A DNA stretch of 64,000 nucleotides, from contig NZ_CP102384.1 of NCBI RefSeq assembly GCF_024628865.1, forward strand, positions 3,545,001 through 3,609,000, read 5' to 3'. Positions within the stretch are counted from its first letter, which is position 1, and the number at the start of each line of letters is the position of its first letter. The stretch comes from Sphingopyxis sp. DBS4. Its GTDB lineage: Bacteria; Pseudomonadota; Alphaproteobacteria; Sphingomonadales; Sphingomonadaceae. A program made the translations under genes and the position numbers. Positions 45,440-54,152 of the stretch are shown here, piece by piece. The notes under the pieces are model-generated. The model was not told where the DNA came from and made no database searches. It was given only the letters and a program-made list of their open reading frames with translations.

Positions 45440-46816
45440 ATGGTCACCTCTATCGCCAATTCGCTCGGCTTCGGATCGGGGCTCGACATCAAGCAGCTGG
45501 TTACGGACCTGTCGTCCGCCTCCCGCGACCCGAAGGTCGCGCGGATTTCGACGCTGACGACACAGAACCAGGCGCAGATAAGCGCCGTCGCACAGGCGCG
45601 GTCGGACCTCGAGGGCTTCGCCGATTCGCTCCAGCAAATGATCGATGACGGGTCGCTCCGCAGCACGCCGACCGTTTCCGACGACAGCGTGCTGTCGGCG
45701 ACCGCGCGCGCAGGCCTCAGCGCCGACAGCTTTTCGGCGACCATCGTCGTGAACAGCCTCGCCCGCGCACAGACCGCCTATTCGGGCATCGTCGCCGACA
45801 AGAGCGCCGCGATCGGCATCGGCACGATGACGCTGAGCGTCGGGGGCGTGAACAAGACGATCACGATCGATGCGACCAACAACAGCCTCGAAGGCCTTGC
45901 GACCGCGATCAATGCCAGCGGCGCCGGGGTCACCGCCTCGATCGTCGCCGACACCGGCGGCAGCCGTATCGTGCTGAAGGGTGCGACGGGCGAAGCGAAC
46001 GCCTTCACCCTGACCGCCGACGCGGGGGCCGACCCCGCGCTCGCCGCTCTCGGCTATGGCGCGGGCGGCGGCATGACGCTCGGCCAGTCGGCCGCGAACG
46101 CGACCTTCACGATCGACGGCATCGCCTACAGCCGCGCCACGAACAGTATCGACGACGTCATTCCCGGCATGGCGCTGACGCTCAAGAAGGCCGCCCCCGG
46201 CCAGCCGGTCGACATCGGTGCGAGCCGCCCGCTCGATATGATCCGCCAGACCGTCGGCGATTTCGTGTCGGTCTATAATCAGCTCAAGAAGAGCCTGACC
46301 GCCGCCACCGGCATGTCGGGCACCACCAGCTCGCTCCGCTCGCTCGAGCGCGAGCTCAGCGACATGGTCAACAAGGTGCTGACCAGCGGCAGCGGTATCT
46401 CGAGACTGTCCGACATCGGCATCTCGTCTGCCAAGGACGGGACGCTTACGCTCGATTCGGCGAAACTGGAAAAGGCGCTGACTGCCGACGCCGGCGCGGT
46501 CGAGGCGCTGTTCAGCCCACGCCGCGATGCGACACACACCGCGACCACGGATCCCGGCATCGCCGGCATCCTCGATGCGATCCGCGACAAGGCGGTCGCA
46601 AGCGACGGCGCGATCGGCCGCGTGTCGAAATCGCTCGCCGACAAGAGCAGTTCGCTCGCCGAGCAGCTCGAAAAGGTCGAGGAGCGCGAAGCCGCTTACA
46701 AGGCGCGGCTCGAAAAGCAGTATAGCGCCCTCGACGTCAAACTGAACGCCTTCAAGGCAACCCAGGCCTATCTTGAGCAACAGATCAAGATGTGGACGAA
46801 CCAGAACAACGACTGA
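45440..46816 (+). CDS. fliD: Flagellar filament cap protein FliD
   Basis: A 458-residue hook-associated protein 2. The N-terminus (SIANSLGFGSGLDIKQLV) and the C-terminal coiled coil (residues about 390-455, EQLEKVEEREAAYKARLEKQ) are conserved. The cap lets flagellin fold at the filament tip. An AAGGA site lies eight bases upstream of the chosen ATG. It overlaps fliS by one base. Confidence 0.93.
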   Translation: MVTSIANSLGFGSGLDIKQLVTDLSSASRDPKVARISTLTTQNQAQISAVAQARSDLEGFADSLQQMIDDGSLRSTPTVSDDSVLSATARAGLSADSFSATIVVNSLARAQTAYSGIVADKSAAIGIGTMTLSVGGVNKTITIDATNNSLEGLATAINASGAGVTASIVADTGGSRIVLKGATGEANAFTLTADAGADPALAALGYGAGGGMTLGQSAANATFTIDGIAYSRATNSIDDVIPGMALTLKKAAPGQPVDIGASRPLDMIRQTVGDFVSVYNQLKKSLTAATGMSGTTSSLRSLERELSDMVNKVLTSGSGISRLSDIGISSAKDGTLTLDSAKLEKALTADAGAVEALFSPRRDATHTATTDPGIAGILDAIRDKAVASDGAIGRVSKSLADKSSSLAEQLEKVEEREAAYKARLEKQYSALDVKLNAFKATQAYLEQQIKMWTNQNND

Positions 46817-47214
46817 TGACGTCCATGGCCGCTACACCCTCGACCGTCCGCGCGACGGGACTCTATCGCCGTCTGCAACACGAAAGCCGCGCGCTGGCCG
46901 CCGATCCGGTCGAACTCGTCACCATGCTCTATGACGAGCTGGAGACGGCGGTCGGGGTGCTCGCCTCGATGGTGCGGCAGGGGCAGCGCATCTCGGCGAC
47001 CGAACCCGCGCGGCGCGCGCGCACCATCCTGATCGGCCTCGACGCGAACCTCGACCGCGATGCCGGCGGCGACGTCGCCACCGCACTGTCGCGCGTCTAT
47101 CGCAGCATGCGCCGCAAGCTCGACGACGCGGTCTCGGCCAACAGCGCCGAATCGCTCGACGAATTGCTGAACGGCATCGTGACGATCAGCTCGGCCTGGC
47201 GGCAGCTTCGGTAG
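46816..47214 (+). CDS. fliS: Flagellin export chaperone FliS
   Basis: A 132-residue helical protein of the FliS family, which holds flagellin unfolded before export. The pattern LVTMLYDELETAV (residues about 31-43), where FliS usually has LVLMLYDGAL, and the tail TISSAWRQLR support it. The start shares its first base with the fliD stop; an ATG three codons later is also possible. Confidence 0.88.
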   Translation: MTSMAATPSTVRATGLYRRLQHESRALAADPVELVTMLYDELETAVGVLASMVRQGQRISATEPARRARTILIGLDANLDRDAGGDVATALSRVYRSMRRKLDDAVSANSAESLDELLNGIVTISSAWRQLR

Positions 47215-47254
47215 AGCGTGGTCAGATCGGGCTGAAACACCTTCTTACTTATCT

Positions 47255-47332
47255 CGTCATCCCGGCGAAGGCCGGGATCTCGTCGGTGCGTCAGGTCGGG
47301 ACGGTGAGATCCCGGCCTTCGCCGGGATGACG
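47255..47332. repeat. REP-like inverted pair (CCCGGCGAAGGCCGGG core)
   Basis: Two palindromes, GTCATCCCGGCGAAGG... and its inverse, face each other across about 25 bases. Same family as 9855-9913 and 59112-59189. It fills the space after fliS, between convergent transcription units. Confidence 0.82.
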
Positions 47333-47395
47333 ATTCCTTCTATAATGATCATGTCCCAGAGCTTTCAGACTCGCTGCATTTCCTCCACAAAAGGG

Positions 47396-47468
47396 TTCGG
47401 CACCGGCCCCCTGTTCCGGGCCGCCGATGTGGGGACGGACGGCCGGGAAACAGCGAGCCGGTGCCGAA
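47396..47468 (-). terminator. Long stem-loop after the sigma-54 activator gene
   Basis: A perfect 12-base stem (TTCGGCACCGGC, 47396-47407, with 47457-47468) encloses further pairing words CTGTT/AACAG and GGGCCG/CGGCC. It starts 32 bases after the gene's stop. On the minus strand it is followed by CCCTTTTG, a weak T-run, so it may terminate transcription or protect the 3' end. Confidence 0.5.
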
Positions 47469-47500
47469 TTCAGCGGCGCCGAAAACTGGTGGGGTAGTCG

Positions 47501-48565
47501 TCAGGCGGCCTGCTGCTGAACTCCATATTTGCGCATCTTCTCGATCAGCGTCGTCCGCTTCAGCGTCAGCAGGCGCGCGGCTTCGGAGATGATCCCGTCG
47601 GCGAGATCGAGGGCGTTGTGAATCTGTTCGAGCTCGATCGTCTCGATCTCGCGCTTGAGGTCGATCGGGCGGCCCGGCGCCGGCATCTTGGCGGGATGCG
47701 CGGCGAGATGATCCTCGTCGTCGGCAGGCACCGCAGCGGGGCCGTGCGAGACGACCGGGCGCAGCAGCGGCACCGCAGTGGGATTGAGGAGGATCGCGAC
47801 ATCTTCGGCCCCGAGCGTCTCGCCGCCGTGGAGCACGCTCGCGCGCTCGACGAAATTGCGAAGCTCGCGGACGTTGCCCGGCCATTTGTGCTGCATCAGC
47901 ACGGCGAGCGCGCCCTCGTCGTAACGGCACTTGGCGTCGGCGGGCATCTTGCGCTGGAAATGGCGGATCAGCGCCGGAATATCCTCGACGCGGGCGGCAA
48001 GCGCCGGCACCTGGATGACGACGACGCCGAGGCGAAAGAACAGATCTTCGCGGAATTTGCCGTCGGCGATCGCGTCGCCCAGATCCTGGTGCGTCGCGGA
48101 GATCAGGCGGATGTCGACCGGGCGGACCTCGCTGCTGCCGACGCGGACGATCGTCCGGTCCTCGAGCACGCGGAGCAGCTTGACCTGCATGTCGAAGCGC
48201 ATGTCGCCGATTTCGTCGAGAAACAGGGTGCCGCCGTCGCTCGCCTCGAAGTGGCCGATGCGACGGGCGTGAGCGCCGGTGAAGCTGCCCTTTTCATGGC
48301 CGAAGAGTTCGGATTCGATGAGGTCGCTGGGGATGGCGCCGCAGTTGATCGCGGTGAAGGCCTTGTCCGACCGCACGCCTTCGTCGTGGATGGCGCGGGC
48401 GACGAGTTCCTTGCCCGATCCCGACGGGCCGCAGAGCAGCACCGAGGCGTTCGAGCGGGCCACCCGCCGGATCATTTCGCGCAGCCGCTCCACCGCCGGG
48501 CTGTGCCCGATGATCAGCGTCTCAAGCGCCGACGGCGCCGCCCCCTTGTTCTGCCCCACGGTCAT
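47501..48565 (-). CDS. Sigma-54-dependent flagellar activator (FleQ/FlbD type)
   Basis: A 354-residue enhancer-binding protein. Walker A is G46-P-S-G-S-G-K52, the sigma-54 contact loop is G93-S-F-T-G-A98 (serine instead of the usual alanine), Walker B is LFLDE at about 114-118, and a Fis-type helix-turn-helix closes the protein (about 315-350). There is no receiver or FleQ sensor domain: only about 20 residues precede the AAA+ module. It probably activates the four sigma-54 promoters seen in this cluster. The ATG at 48565 has GGAG six bases upstream; a frame open to 48646 lacks one. Confidence 0.9.
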   Translation of the reverse strand: MTVGQNKGAAPSALETLIIGHSPAVERLREMIRRVARSNASVLLCGPSGSGKELVARAIHDEGVRSDKAFTAINCGAIPSDLIESELFGHEKGSFTGAHARRIGHFEASDGGTLFLDEIGDMRFDMQVKLLRVLEDRTIVRVGSSEVRPVDIRLISATHQDLGDAIADGKFREDLFFRLGVVVIQVPALAARVEDIPALIRHFQRKMPADAKCRYDEGALAVLMQHKWPGNVRELRNFVERASVLHGGETLGAEDVAILLNPTAVPLLRPVVSHGPAAVPADDEDHLAAHPAKMPAPGRPIDLKREIETIELEQIHNALDLADGIISEAARLLTLKRTTLIEKMRKYGVQQQAA

Positions 48566-48663
48566 TTTCGTCTCCACCGCGCCCCCCAATCGGCGCTTTC
48601 GATGGAGATGGAGATTGAGGAAAATGGTAAACGAAAGATTATCCAAAGGGACTCAACCCTTTG

Positions 48664-48692
48664 AAAATAAAGAGTTATTGCCAATATGGCAA
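48664..48692 (-). promoter_or_regulatory. Promoter and palindromic operator of the sigma-54 activator gene
   Basis: On the minus strand TTGCCA (48692-48687) and TATTTT (48669-48664) are 17 bases apart. The -35 box is half of the palindrome TTGCCA-TAT-TGGCAA (48678-48692), a likely operator in an AT-rich 179-base gap after motB. Confidence 0.45.
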
Positions 48693-48744
48693 CAACAGGC
48701 GCGCAATCACGTTCTTAACGATTGGGGATGCAGCCAAATTGGCA

Positions 48745-49602
48745 CTAATTCCCACCCTCGATCCGCCAGCCGAGCGTGATCGAGATGCGGCGGTTGCGCG
48801 GATCGAATCGATCGACGGGGTTATAGGGCTCGCGATCGGCGACCCCTTCGATGCGCGCATAGCGTTCTCCGGCAACGCCGCGATACTCGAGAAAGTTCCG
48901 CACGACCTCGGCGCGGTCGACCGACAGGCGCCAATTGTTCATCCCCGCCTTCGCCGACCAGGGCGCGGCATCGGTGTGGCCGCGGATCATCAGCCGGTTC
49001 GGCGTCCCGGCGATCGGCCCCGCGATCTCGCTGAACAGTTTCGCGCCCGCCGGAGTGAGCTGGCTGGTGCCCATCACGAACATCGAGAAGTCGGCATCGT
49101 CGACGACATCGATCCGCATCCCCTCGGTCGTGACGGTAAAGCGCAGGTTGCGCGCGAGCCGTTTGAGCTCGCCCTTCTTTTGCACGCGCTCCATCATCGA
49201 CTTGGCGACCTGCGCGAATTTTTCCTTCTCGCGCTCGCGGCCCGCCGCTTCCTTGGGCCCGCCGACGGCATCCTTCGGGATGGTAAGCGAGCGGGTGCCG
49301 GTCTGCCCCGCGCGATGCGGATAATTGTCGGCGGAAACGATCGAATCGCCGCCGAACAGGCTGGCGCCGCCGGCGCTCTCCTGCTTCGTCCGCACGATCG
49401 TCGGCGCGAAATAGTCGGCGAGCGCCTTGCGCTGCTTCTCGGTCGTCGCGCCGAGCAGCCACATCAGCAGGAAGAAGGCCATCATCGCGGTCACGAAGTC
49501 GGCATAGGCAACCTTCCAGGCGCCGCCGTGATGGCCGCCGTGCGCTTCCTCGATCACCTTCTTGACGATGATCGGCCGCACCATGTTCGGACGCGCAGCC
49601 AT
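48745..49602 (-). CDS. motB: Flagellar stator protein MotB
   Basis: A 285-residue stator subunit. D35 in the single membrane helix (YADFVTAMMAFFLLMWLL) is the ion-binding residue, and the C-terminal OmpA-like domain (RGHTDAAPWS, then NRRISITLGW) anchors it to peptidoglycan. The start follows the motA stop directly (TAA then ATG without a gap). Together with MotA it forms the ion channel that drives rotation. Confidence 0.94.
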   Translation of the reverse strand: MAARPNMVRPIIVKKVIEEAHGGHHGGAWKVAYADFVTAMMAFFLLMWLLGATTEKQRKALADYFAPTIVRTKQESAGGASLFGGDSIVSADNYPHRAGQTGTRSLTIPKDAVGGPKEAAGREREKEKFAQVAKSMMERVQKKGELKRLARNLRFTVTTEGMRIDVVDDADFSMFVMGTSQLTPAGAKLFSEIAGPIAGTPNRLMIRGHTDAAPWSAKAGMNNWRLSVDRAEVVRNFLEYRGVAGERYARIEGVADREPYNPVDRFDPRNRRISITLGWRIEGGN

Positions 49603-50466
49603 TTAGCGGCCTCGCATTCCGTCGAAGACCTCGGCGAAGCTCGGCTGGTTCAGATGGTCGACCCCCGAGCGCGCGGCCTCGATGACGAGCGGCTGCGGAT
49701 GGCCGTGGAGCGAGGCGATGATGAGCTGCTTCACGGTGTGATAGATGGCGGCGTCGCTTTCGATCACCGTCTTCGCACGCGCCGCGAACGGCCCGACGAG
49801 ACCATAGGCGAGGAGCACGCCGAGGAAGGTGCCGACGAGCGCCGAGCCGATCATGGCACCCAGGATCTCGGGCGGCTTGTCGATCGAGCCCATCGTCTTC
49901 ACGACGCCGAGCACCGCGGCGACGATGCCCAGAGCCGGGAGCGCATCGGCGAGGCTCTGCAGCCCTTCGGCGGGCTTCAGCGCGTGGTGGCGATGGTTCT
50001 TCAGCGCATTGTCCATGACGTCCTCGACCGCGTGCGGATCGAGCGTCCCCGACGAGACCACGACGAGGCGCAACGTGTCGCAGATCAGGTGGACAAGCGT
50101 GTCGTCCTTCAAAAGCTTGGGATATTGCTGAAAGATCGGTGAGCTTTTCGGCTCCTCGATATGCGGTTCGACCGCGACCGGCCCCTCGGTGCGCATCATC
50201 TTCATCAGCGTCGAGACGAGCAGGATGCAGTCGAGATAATCCTGCTTCTTGTAGGCCGGGCCCTTGAACACCTTGCCGAGGCCGCCCGCGAGCGCCTTCA
50301 GGTCGGCGCCCGAATTGCCGATGATCAGCGAGCCGACCGCGGCGCCGCCGATGATCAGCATTTCGTGCGGAAGCGCGTGGAGCACCGGCGTGAGATTGCC
50401 GCCGGTGAACGCAAACCCCCCGAACACCAGCAGGATCAGAACGACGATGCCGATTACGGGAAACAT
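49603..50466 (-). CDS. motA: Flagellar stator protein MotA
   Basis: A 287-residue membrane protein with four helices, the last two near residues 155-175 and 185-205 (GIVAAVLGVVKTMG; IGSALVGTFLGVLLAYGLVG). The cytoplasmic loop between helices 2 and 3 contains the charged residues that act on FliG. A purine-rich TGGAG lies about 11 bases before the ATG. A sigma-28 promoter precedes it. Confidence 0.94.
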   Translation of the reverse strand: MFPVIGIVVLILLVFGGFAFTGGNLTPVLHALPHEMLIIGGAAVGSLIIGNSGADLKALAGGLGKVFKGPAYKKQDYLDCILLVSTLMKMMRTEGPVAVEPHIEEPKSSPIFQQYPKLLKDDTLVHLICDTLRLVVVSSGTLDPHAVEDVMDNALKNHRHHALKPAEGLQSLADALPALGIVAAVLGVVKTMGSIDKPPEILGAMIGSALVGTFLGVLLAYGLVGPFAARAKTVIESDAAIYHTVKQLIIASLHGHPQPLVIEAARSGVDHLNQPSFAEVFDGMRGR

Positions 50467-50524
50467 GCGCGGGCAACTCCATTGGGGGCGAACCCCCGGA
50501 AAAATTCAAAGGACGTCTTCATGC

Positions 50525-50551
50525 TTAACGGCAGCGCGCCGCCGAAGTTGA
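50525..50551 (-). promoter_or_regulatory. Sigma-28 promoter of motA-motB
   Basis: On the minus strand TCAA-N15-GCCGTTAA, with the -10 box identical to that of fliD. It lies between the flgL stop and motA. Confidence 0.65.
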
Positions 50552-50556
50552 GCGCG

Positions 50557-51387
50557 TCAGGTCAAAAGATCGAACAAAGTCTGCCGGTTGATCTTGGCAA
50601 AGGCCGCCTGCGCGGCGCCGAGCGTCAGATCCTGGGCGTTCAGCTCAGCGATCGCGGTCTCGAGGTCGGTCTCCTCGATCGACTGGCGCTCGTCGGCGAT
50701 CTCGATCCCGCGCGCCGACAGCGATTCACCGATGCGTTCGAGCCGGCCGGCCGACAGGCCGAGCGCGGCATTCTGGTCGGCGACATGCCCGATCGCGGCG
50801 GTGATGGTGGTCAGCGCGGCGTTCATACCGGGCTTGTCGCCCGCCGTGATCGCGGTCGCCGCGTCGCGCAGGCTGGTCGACAGCGAATTGCCCCCGACGA
50901 CGAAAGCGGTCGCCGCGGACGGCACCGGCGCGAAGGCGACGTCCGAATCGAAGCGGACGACGCGGGCGTCGCCGGCGGCGAAGAGCGGCTCGCCATTCGC
51001 GTCGCGCGTCGCCGCGAAAGCGTCGATCTCGTCGGCCAGCGCACCCAGTTCGGCGGCGATCGTCGCGCGGTCGCTCGGACTCGCCGTGTCGCTCGCCGCC
51101 GACAGCGTCAGCTCGTTCGCGCGCGCGAGCAGGTCGCTCACCGACTTGAGCACGCCATCGGCCTGCGCGGTCTGCGCCGTCGCTGACTTGATGTTCGCCT
51201 GCCAGCTCGTCATGCTCGCCTGCGTCGTGCCGATCGTCAGGACGCGGCGCGCGGCGACGGGATCGTCCGACATACGCTGCATCCTCAGGCCGGTCGAAAT
51301 CTGGATCTGCGTGCGCTCGAGCGCATCGGCGAGCTTCGACTGGCGCGCGATCTCGCGCGTCATGCGATTGCCTACGGCGTTAATCAT
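50557..51387 (-). CDS. flgL: Flagellar hook-filament junction protein FlgL
   Basis: A 276-residue hook-associated protein 3 with flagellin-like ends: ALERTQIQISTGLRMQRMSDDP near the N-terminus and ALGLSAGRLERIG to LGAAQAAFAKINRQTLFDLL at the C-terminus. It links FlgK to the filament. Last gene of the long minus-strand flg operon; it lies 12 bases after flgK. Confidence 0.92.
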   Translation of the reverse strand: MINAVGNRMTREIARQSKLADALERTQIQISTGLRMQRMSDDPVAARRVLTIGTTQASMTSWQANIKSATAQTAQADGVLKSVSDLLARANELTLSAASDTASPSDRATIAAELGALADEIDAFAATRDANGEPLFAAGDARVVRFDSDVAFAPVPSAATAFVVGGNSLSTSLRDAATAITAGDKPGMNAALTTITAAIGHVADQNAALGLSAGRLERIGESLSARGIEIADERQSIEETDLETAIAELNAQDLTLGAAQAAFAKINRQTLFDLLT

Positions 51388-51399
51388 CCTTCGCCTCCC

Positions 51400-52725
51400 T
51401 TAGAGCGAGTTCAGCAGCGTCTGCATTGTTTCGCGCGCGACCTGGATCGTGCGCGCCGCCGCCGAATAGGCCTGCTGGAAACGCAGCAGCTCGGCGGCTT
51501 CATTGTCGAGATTGACCTCGCTCACCGAATCGCGCGCGGCGGCGGCGGCATCGGCGCGCGTCGTCGCGGCGGCATCCTGCGCGCGCGCCGAAGCCGTCGC
51601 CTGCGCCTGCGTCGCGATATGGCCCGACCAGGCCGCCTCGGGATCGTTCGCGCCGCGCATCGCGCCGAGCGCCAGCATATTGCCGTTGCCGCTCGTCGCG
51701 TCGGCGGCAGCGACCTGGCTCGCGGTCAGCGGCGTCGCGGTCAGCGTCGCGGCGCTGGTGCCGGTGAAGAGCGGCTGGCCGGCATTACCGTCGGCGTCGA
51801 TACCCCCCTGATGCACGGCATTGAGCTCGCCCGCGAACTGCGTCGCCATCGTGTCGAGCCCGGCGCGCTGATCGGCGATGTGGTTCGCCGCCTCCGCGAA
51901 GCCGGCAAGCGAACCCGTGGCGTTGGGAAAGGCCGATCCGCCGATCGTATAGGCGATGCGTCCGTCGGCCGCGGTGGTCATCGCGATCGGCGTCACCACG
52001 CCGCCGCCGACGAGCAGGTCGCCGCTGCCGGTCGCGCGCAGCGTCACCGCGCCATGCGCGTCGAAGCTCGCGCTGACCCCCGCCTGCGACGACAATTGGT
52101 CAAGCAGCCGGTCGCGCTCGTCCATCAGCGCCGCCTGGTTGGTCGACCCGTCGCGTGCCTTGCGCAGGCCGACGTTGATCTGTTCGAGCGCGTCCAAATT
52201 GGTGTTGAACTGCGACACCTCGGCCGTGCCCGCGGCCGACACGCCGTCGGACAGGCTCGACAGGCGGTTCGCGGCGGTCTGGAAACCCGCGGCGACATCG
52301 CTCGCGGCCTGCAGGAACTGCGCGCGCAGCGTCGGGTTCGACGGGTCGGCGGTGAGCTGGTCGGCGGTCGTGTAGAGCGTGGTCAGCGCGGTCTTGATGC
52401 CGTTGCTATCGTCGCTGAGCGCGCTTTCGACGCGGTTCATCCAGTCGAGCTTGGCCGCCGCCCGTTCGGAATCGCCCGACGAGATGCGCGCATCGTTGAT
52501 CAGCCACTGATCGACCGAGCGCACGACGCCCTTGATATCGACGCCGCCCGGCGTCGTGCTGCCGCGATAGAGCACCATGTTGGTGCCCGCCGGCACTTCG
52601 GCAAGGTCGAGCCGCCGCCGCGCATAGCCCGGAGTCTGCGCGTTGGCGATATTGTCGCCGACGGTCGACAGCGCCTTCGAATAGGCGCGCAGGCCGGTAT
52701 AGCCGATGCTGAGAAGATCGCTCAC
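51400..52725 (-). CDS. flgK: Flagellar hook-associated protein FlgK
   Basis: A 441-residue hook-associated protein 1. The rod/hook N-terminal motif ANAQTPGYARR and the C-terminal VNLDNEAAELLRFQQAYSAAAR are conserved, while the variable middle is alanine- and threonine-rich and short. The start is GTG and overlaps the upstream stop (GTGA, 52722-52725). Confidence 0.93.
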   Translation of the reverse strand: MSDLLSIGYTGLRAYSKALSTVGDNIANAQTPGYARRRLDLAEVPAGTNMVLYRGSTTPGGVDIKGVVRSVDQWLINDARISSGDSERAAAKLDWMNRVESALSDDSNGIKTALTTLYTTADQLTADPSNPTLRAQFLQAASDVAAGFQTAANRLSSLSDGVSAAGTAEVSQFNTNLDALEQINVGLRKARDGSTNQAALMDERDRLLDQLSSQAGVSASFDAHGAVTLRATGSGDLLVGGGVVTPIAMTTAADGRIAYTIGGSAFPNATGSLAGFAEAANHIADQRAGLDTMATQFAGELNAVHQGGIDADGNAGQPLFTGTSAATLTATPLTASQVAAADATSGNGNMLALGAMRGANDPEAAWSGHIATQAQATASARAQDAAATTRADAAAAARDSVSEVNLDNEAAELLRFQQAYSAAARTIQVARETMQTLLNSL

Positions 52726-53033
52726 TGGAGCCCCCCTCCGCCCGCGGCCATGGCGCGGCCCTTGAGCTGCGCCTCGACCATGTCGGCGATGCCGAACTGA
52801 CGGAGCGCGGCCATCGAGTCCGCGGTCTTGGCGTCGGCCATCTCGCGGAAATTGTCGGTCGCGCTCGACCCGAAGATATCGTCGCCGAGCTTCGCCTGGC
52901 GCATCGAGCTCATCAGTTGGCGGAGGATCACCGCCTCGAAGGCCTCGGCCGCCTTGCGAAGGCCGCCGTCGCCCCCGCCGCCCGCGGCGGGCGCAGGGGT
53001 CGAAGCGTAGGAAGAGGAAATGGGCGTCGTCAT
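52722..53033 (-). CDS. flgJ: Rod-binding protein (N-terminal half of FlgJ)
   Basis: A 103-residue protein that matches only the rod-cap domain of FlgJ (AFEAVILRQLMSSMRQAKLG, then MADAKTADSMAALRQFGIADMVEAQL). The muramidase domain found in E. coli FlgJ is absent; a separate lytic transglycosylase is encoded at 60043-60873. Overlaps flgI and flgK by four bases each. Confidence 0.88.
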   Translation of the reverse strand: MTTPISSSYASTPAPAAGGGGDGGLRKAAEAFEAVILRQLMSSMRQAKLGDDIFGSSATDNFREMADAKTADSMAALRQFGIADMVEAQLKGRAMAAGGGGLQ

Positions 53034-54139
53034 ATGATCACCAGTTCCGCTGTCAGCGCGCCGGCCTGGCTCAGCGCTTCGAGGATGGCGACGAGGTCGC
53101 CGGGAGGAACGCCCATGCGATTGATCGCATCGACGAGCTCGGAAAGCGATGCGGTGGATTTCACCATCATCATCGGACGATAATCCTGGTCGACGCTGAT
53201 ATCGCTCGACTGCTCGACCGCGGTTTCGCCGCGGCTGAACGGCGCGGGCTGCACGACCGTCGGCGATTCCTTGATCGAGACGGTCAGCTTGCCCTGCGAC
53301 ACCGCCGCGGTGCCGACGCGGACCGCGCCGTTGATGACGACCGTGCCGGTGCGCGCGTTGACGATGACCCGCGCCGGCGGCTCGGAGCGGACGACGTCGA
53401 GATTCTCGATCCGCGACATCAGCCGCATCCGTTCGTCGTTGCCGCCGTCCGCGCGGATCGCGATGCTGGCGCCGTCGAGCATCACCGCCGAACCCGGCAG
53501 CGCCTGGTTGATCGCGTCGGTAACGCGCTTGGCGTTGGTCGCGTCGAACTGGTGGAGGTTGAAGGTCAGCCGGTCGCTGGCGGCAAAACCCGTGTCGACC
53601 GCGCGCTCGACCGTCGCGCCGCCGGCAATCCGGCCGCTCGACGGGACATTGACCGTCAGCTTCGATCCGTCGGCCGCATCGACGCCGAGGCCGCCGATGA
53701 CCAGATTGCCCTGCACCATCGCGTAAATCTGTCCATCGGCGCCATAGAGCGGCGCGAGCACCAGCGTGCCGCCGCGCAGGCTTTTCGACTTGCCGATCGC
53801 CGAGACGGTGACGTCGAGGCGCTGGCCGGGCTTGGCGAAGGGCGGCAGTTCCGCGGTGATCATCACCGCCGCGGCATTTTTGAGCGCCGGATTGACCCCC
53901 GGCGGCAGCGTCAGGCCGAACCGCGACACCGCGCCCTTCATCCCCAGCGTCGAATAGTCGAGGCTGTCGTCGCCCGTCCCCGCCAGGCCGACGACGATGC
54001 CGTAGCCGGTGAGCTGGTTCGCGCGCAGTCCCTGGAACTGGCCCATGTCCTTGATCCGCTCCGCCTGCGCCGGCGCGGCGAAGACGAGGCTGGTCAGGAA
54101 CAGGGCGATCAGGGTGATGAGGGTTGGACGCTGGGTCAC
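53030..54139 (-). CDS. flgI: Flagellar P-ring protein FlgI
   Basis: A 369-residue periplasmic protein forming the bushing in the peptidoglycan layer. A signal peptide (residues about 1-26, ending AQA) is followed by the conserved RIKDMGQFQGLRANQLTGYG and, at the end, MGVPPGDLVAILEALSQAGAL. The start is GTG. Needs FlgA for assembly; flgA is divergent at 58577. Confidence 0.95.
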   Translation of the reverse strand: MTQRPTLITLIALFLTSLVFAAPAQAERIKDMGQFQGLRANQLTGYGIVVGLAGTGDDSLDYSTLGMKGAVSRFGLTLPPGVNPALKNAAAVMITAELPPFAKPGQRLDVTVSAIGKSKSLRGGTLVLAPLYGADGQIYAMVQGNLVIGGLGVDAADGSKLTVNVPSSGRIAGGATVERAVDTGFAASDRLTFNLHQFDATNAKRVTDAINQALPGSAVMLDGASIAIRADGGNDERMRLMSRIENLDVVRSEPPARVIVNARTGTVVINGAVRVGTAAVSQGKLTVSIKESPTVVQPAPFSRGETAVEQSSDISVDQDYRPMMMVKSTASLSELVDAINRMGVPPGDLVAILEALSQAGALTAELVII

Positions 54140-54152
54140 TTTTCTGTCCTCT

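Noticed and set aside
47349..47930. Minus-strand frame of 193 codons overlapping the end of the activator gene
   Set aside because: Arginine-rich shadow that runs through the hairpin and the activator coding region.
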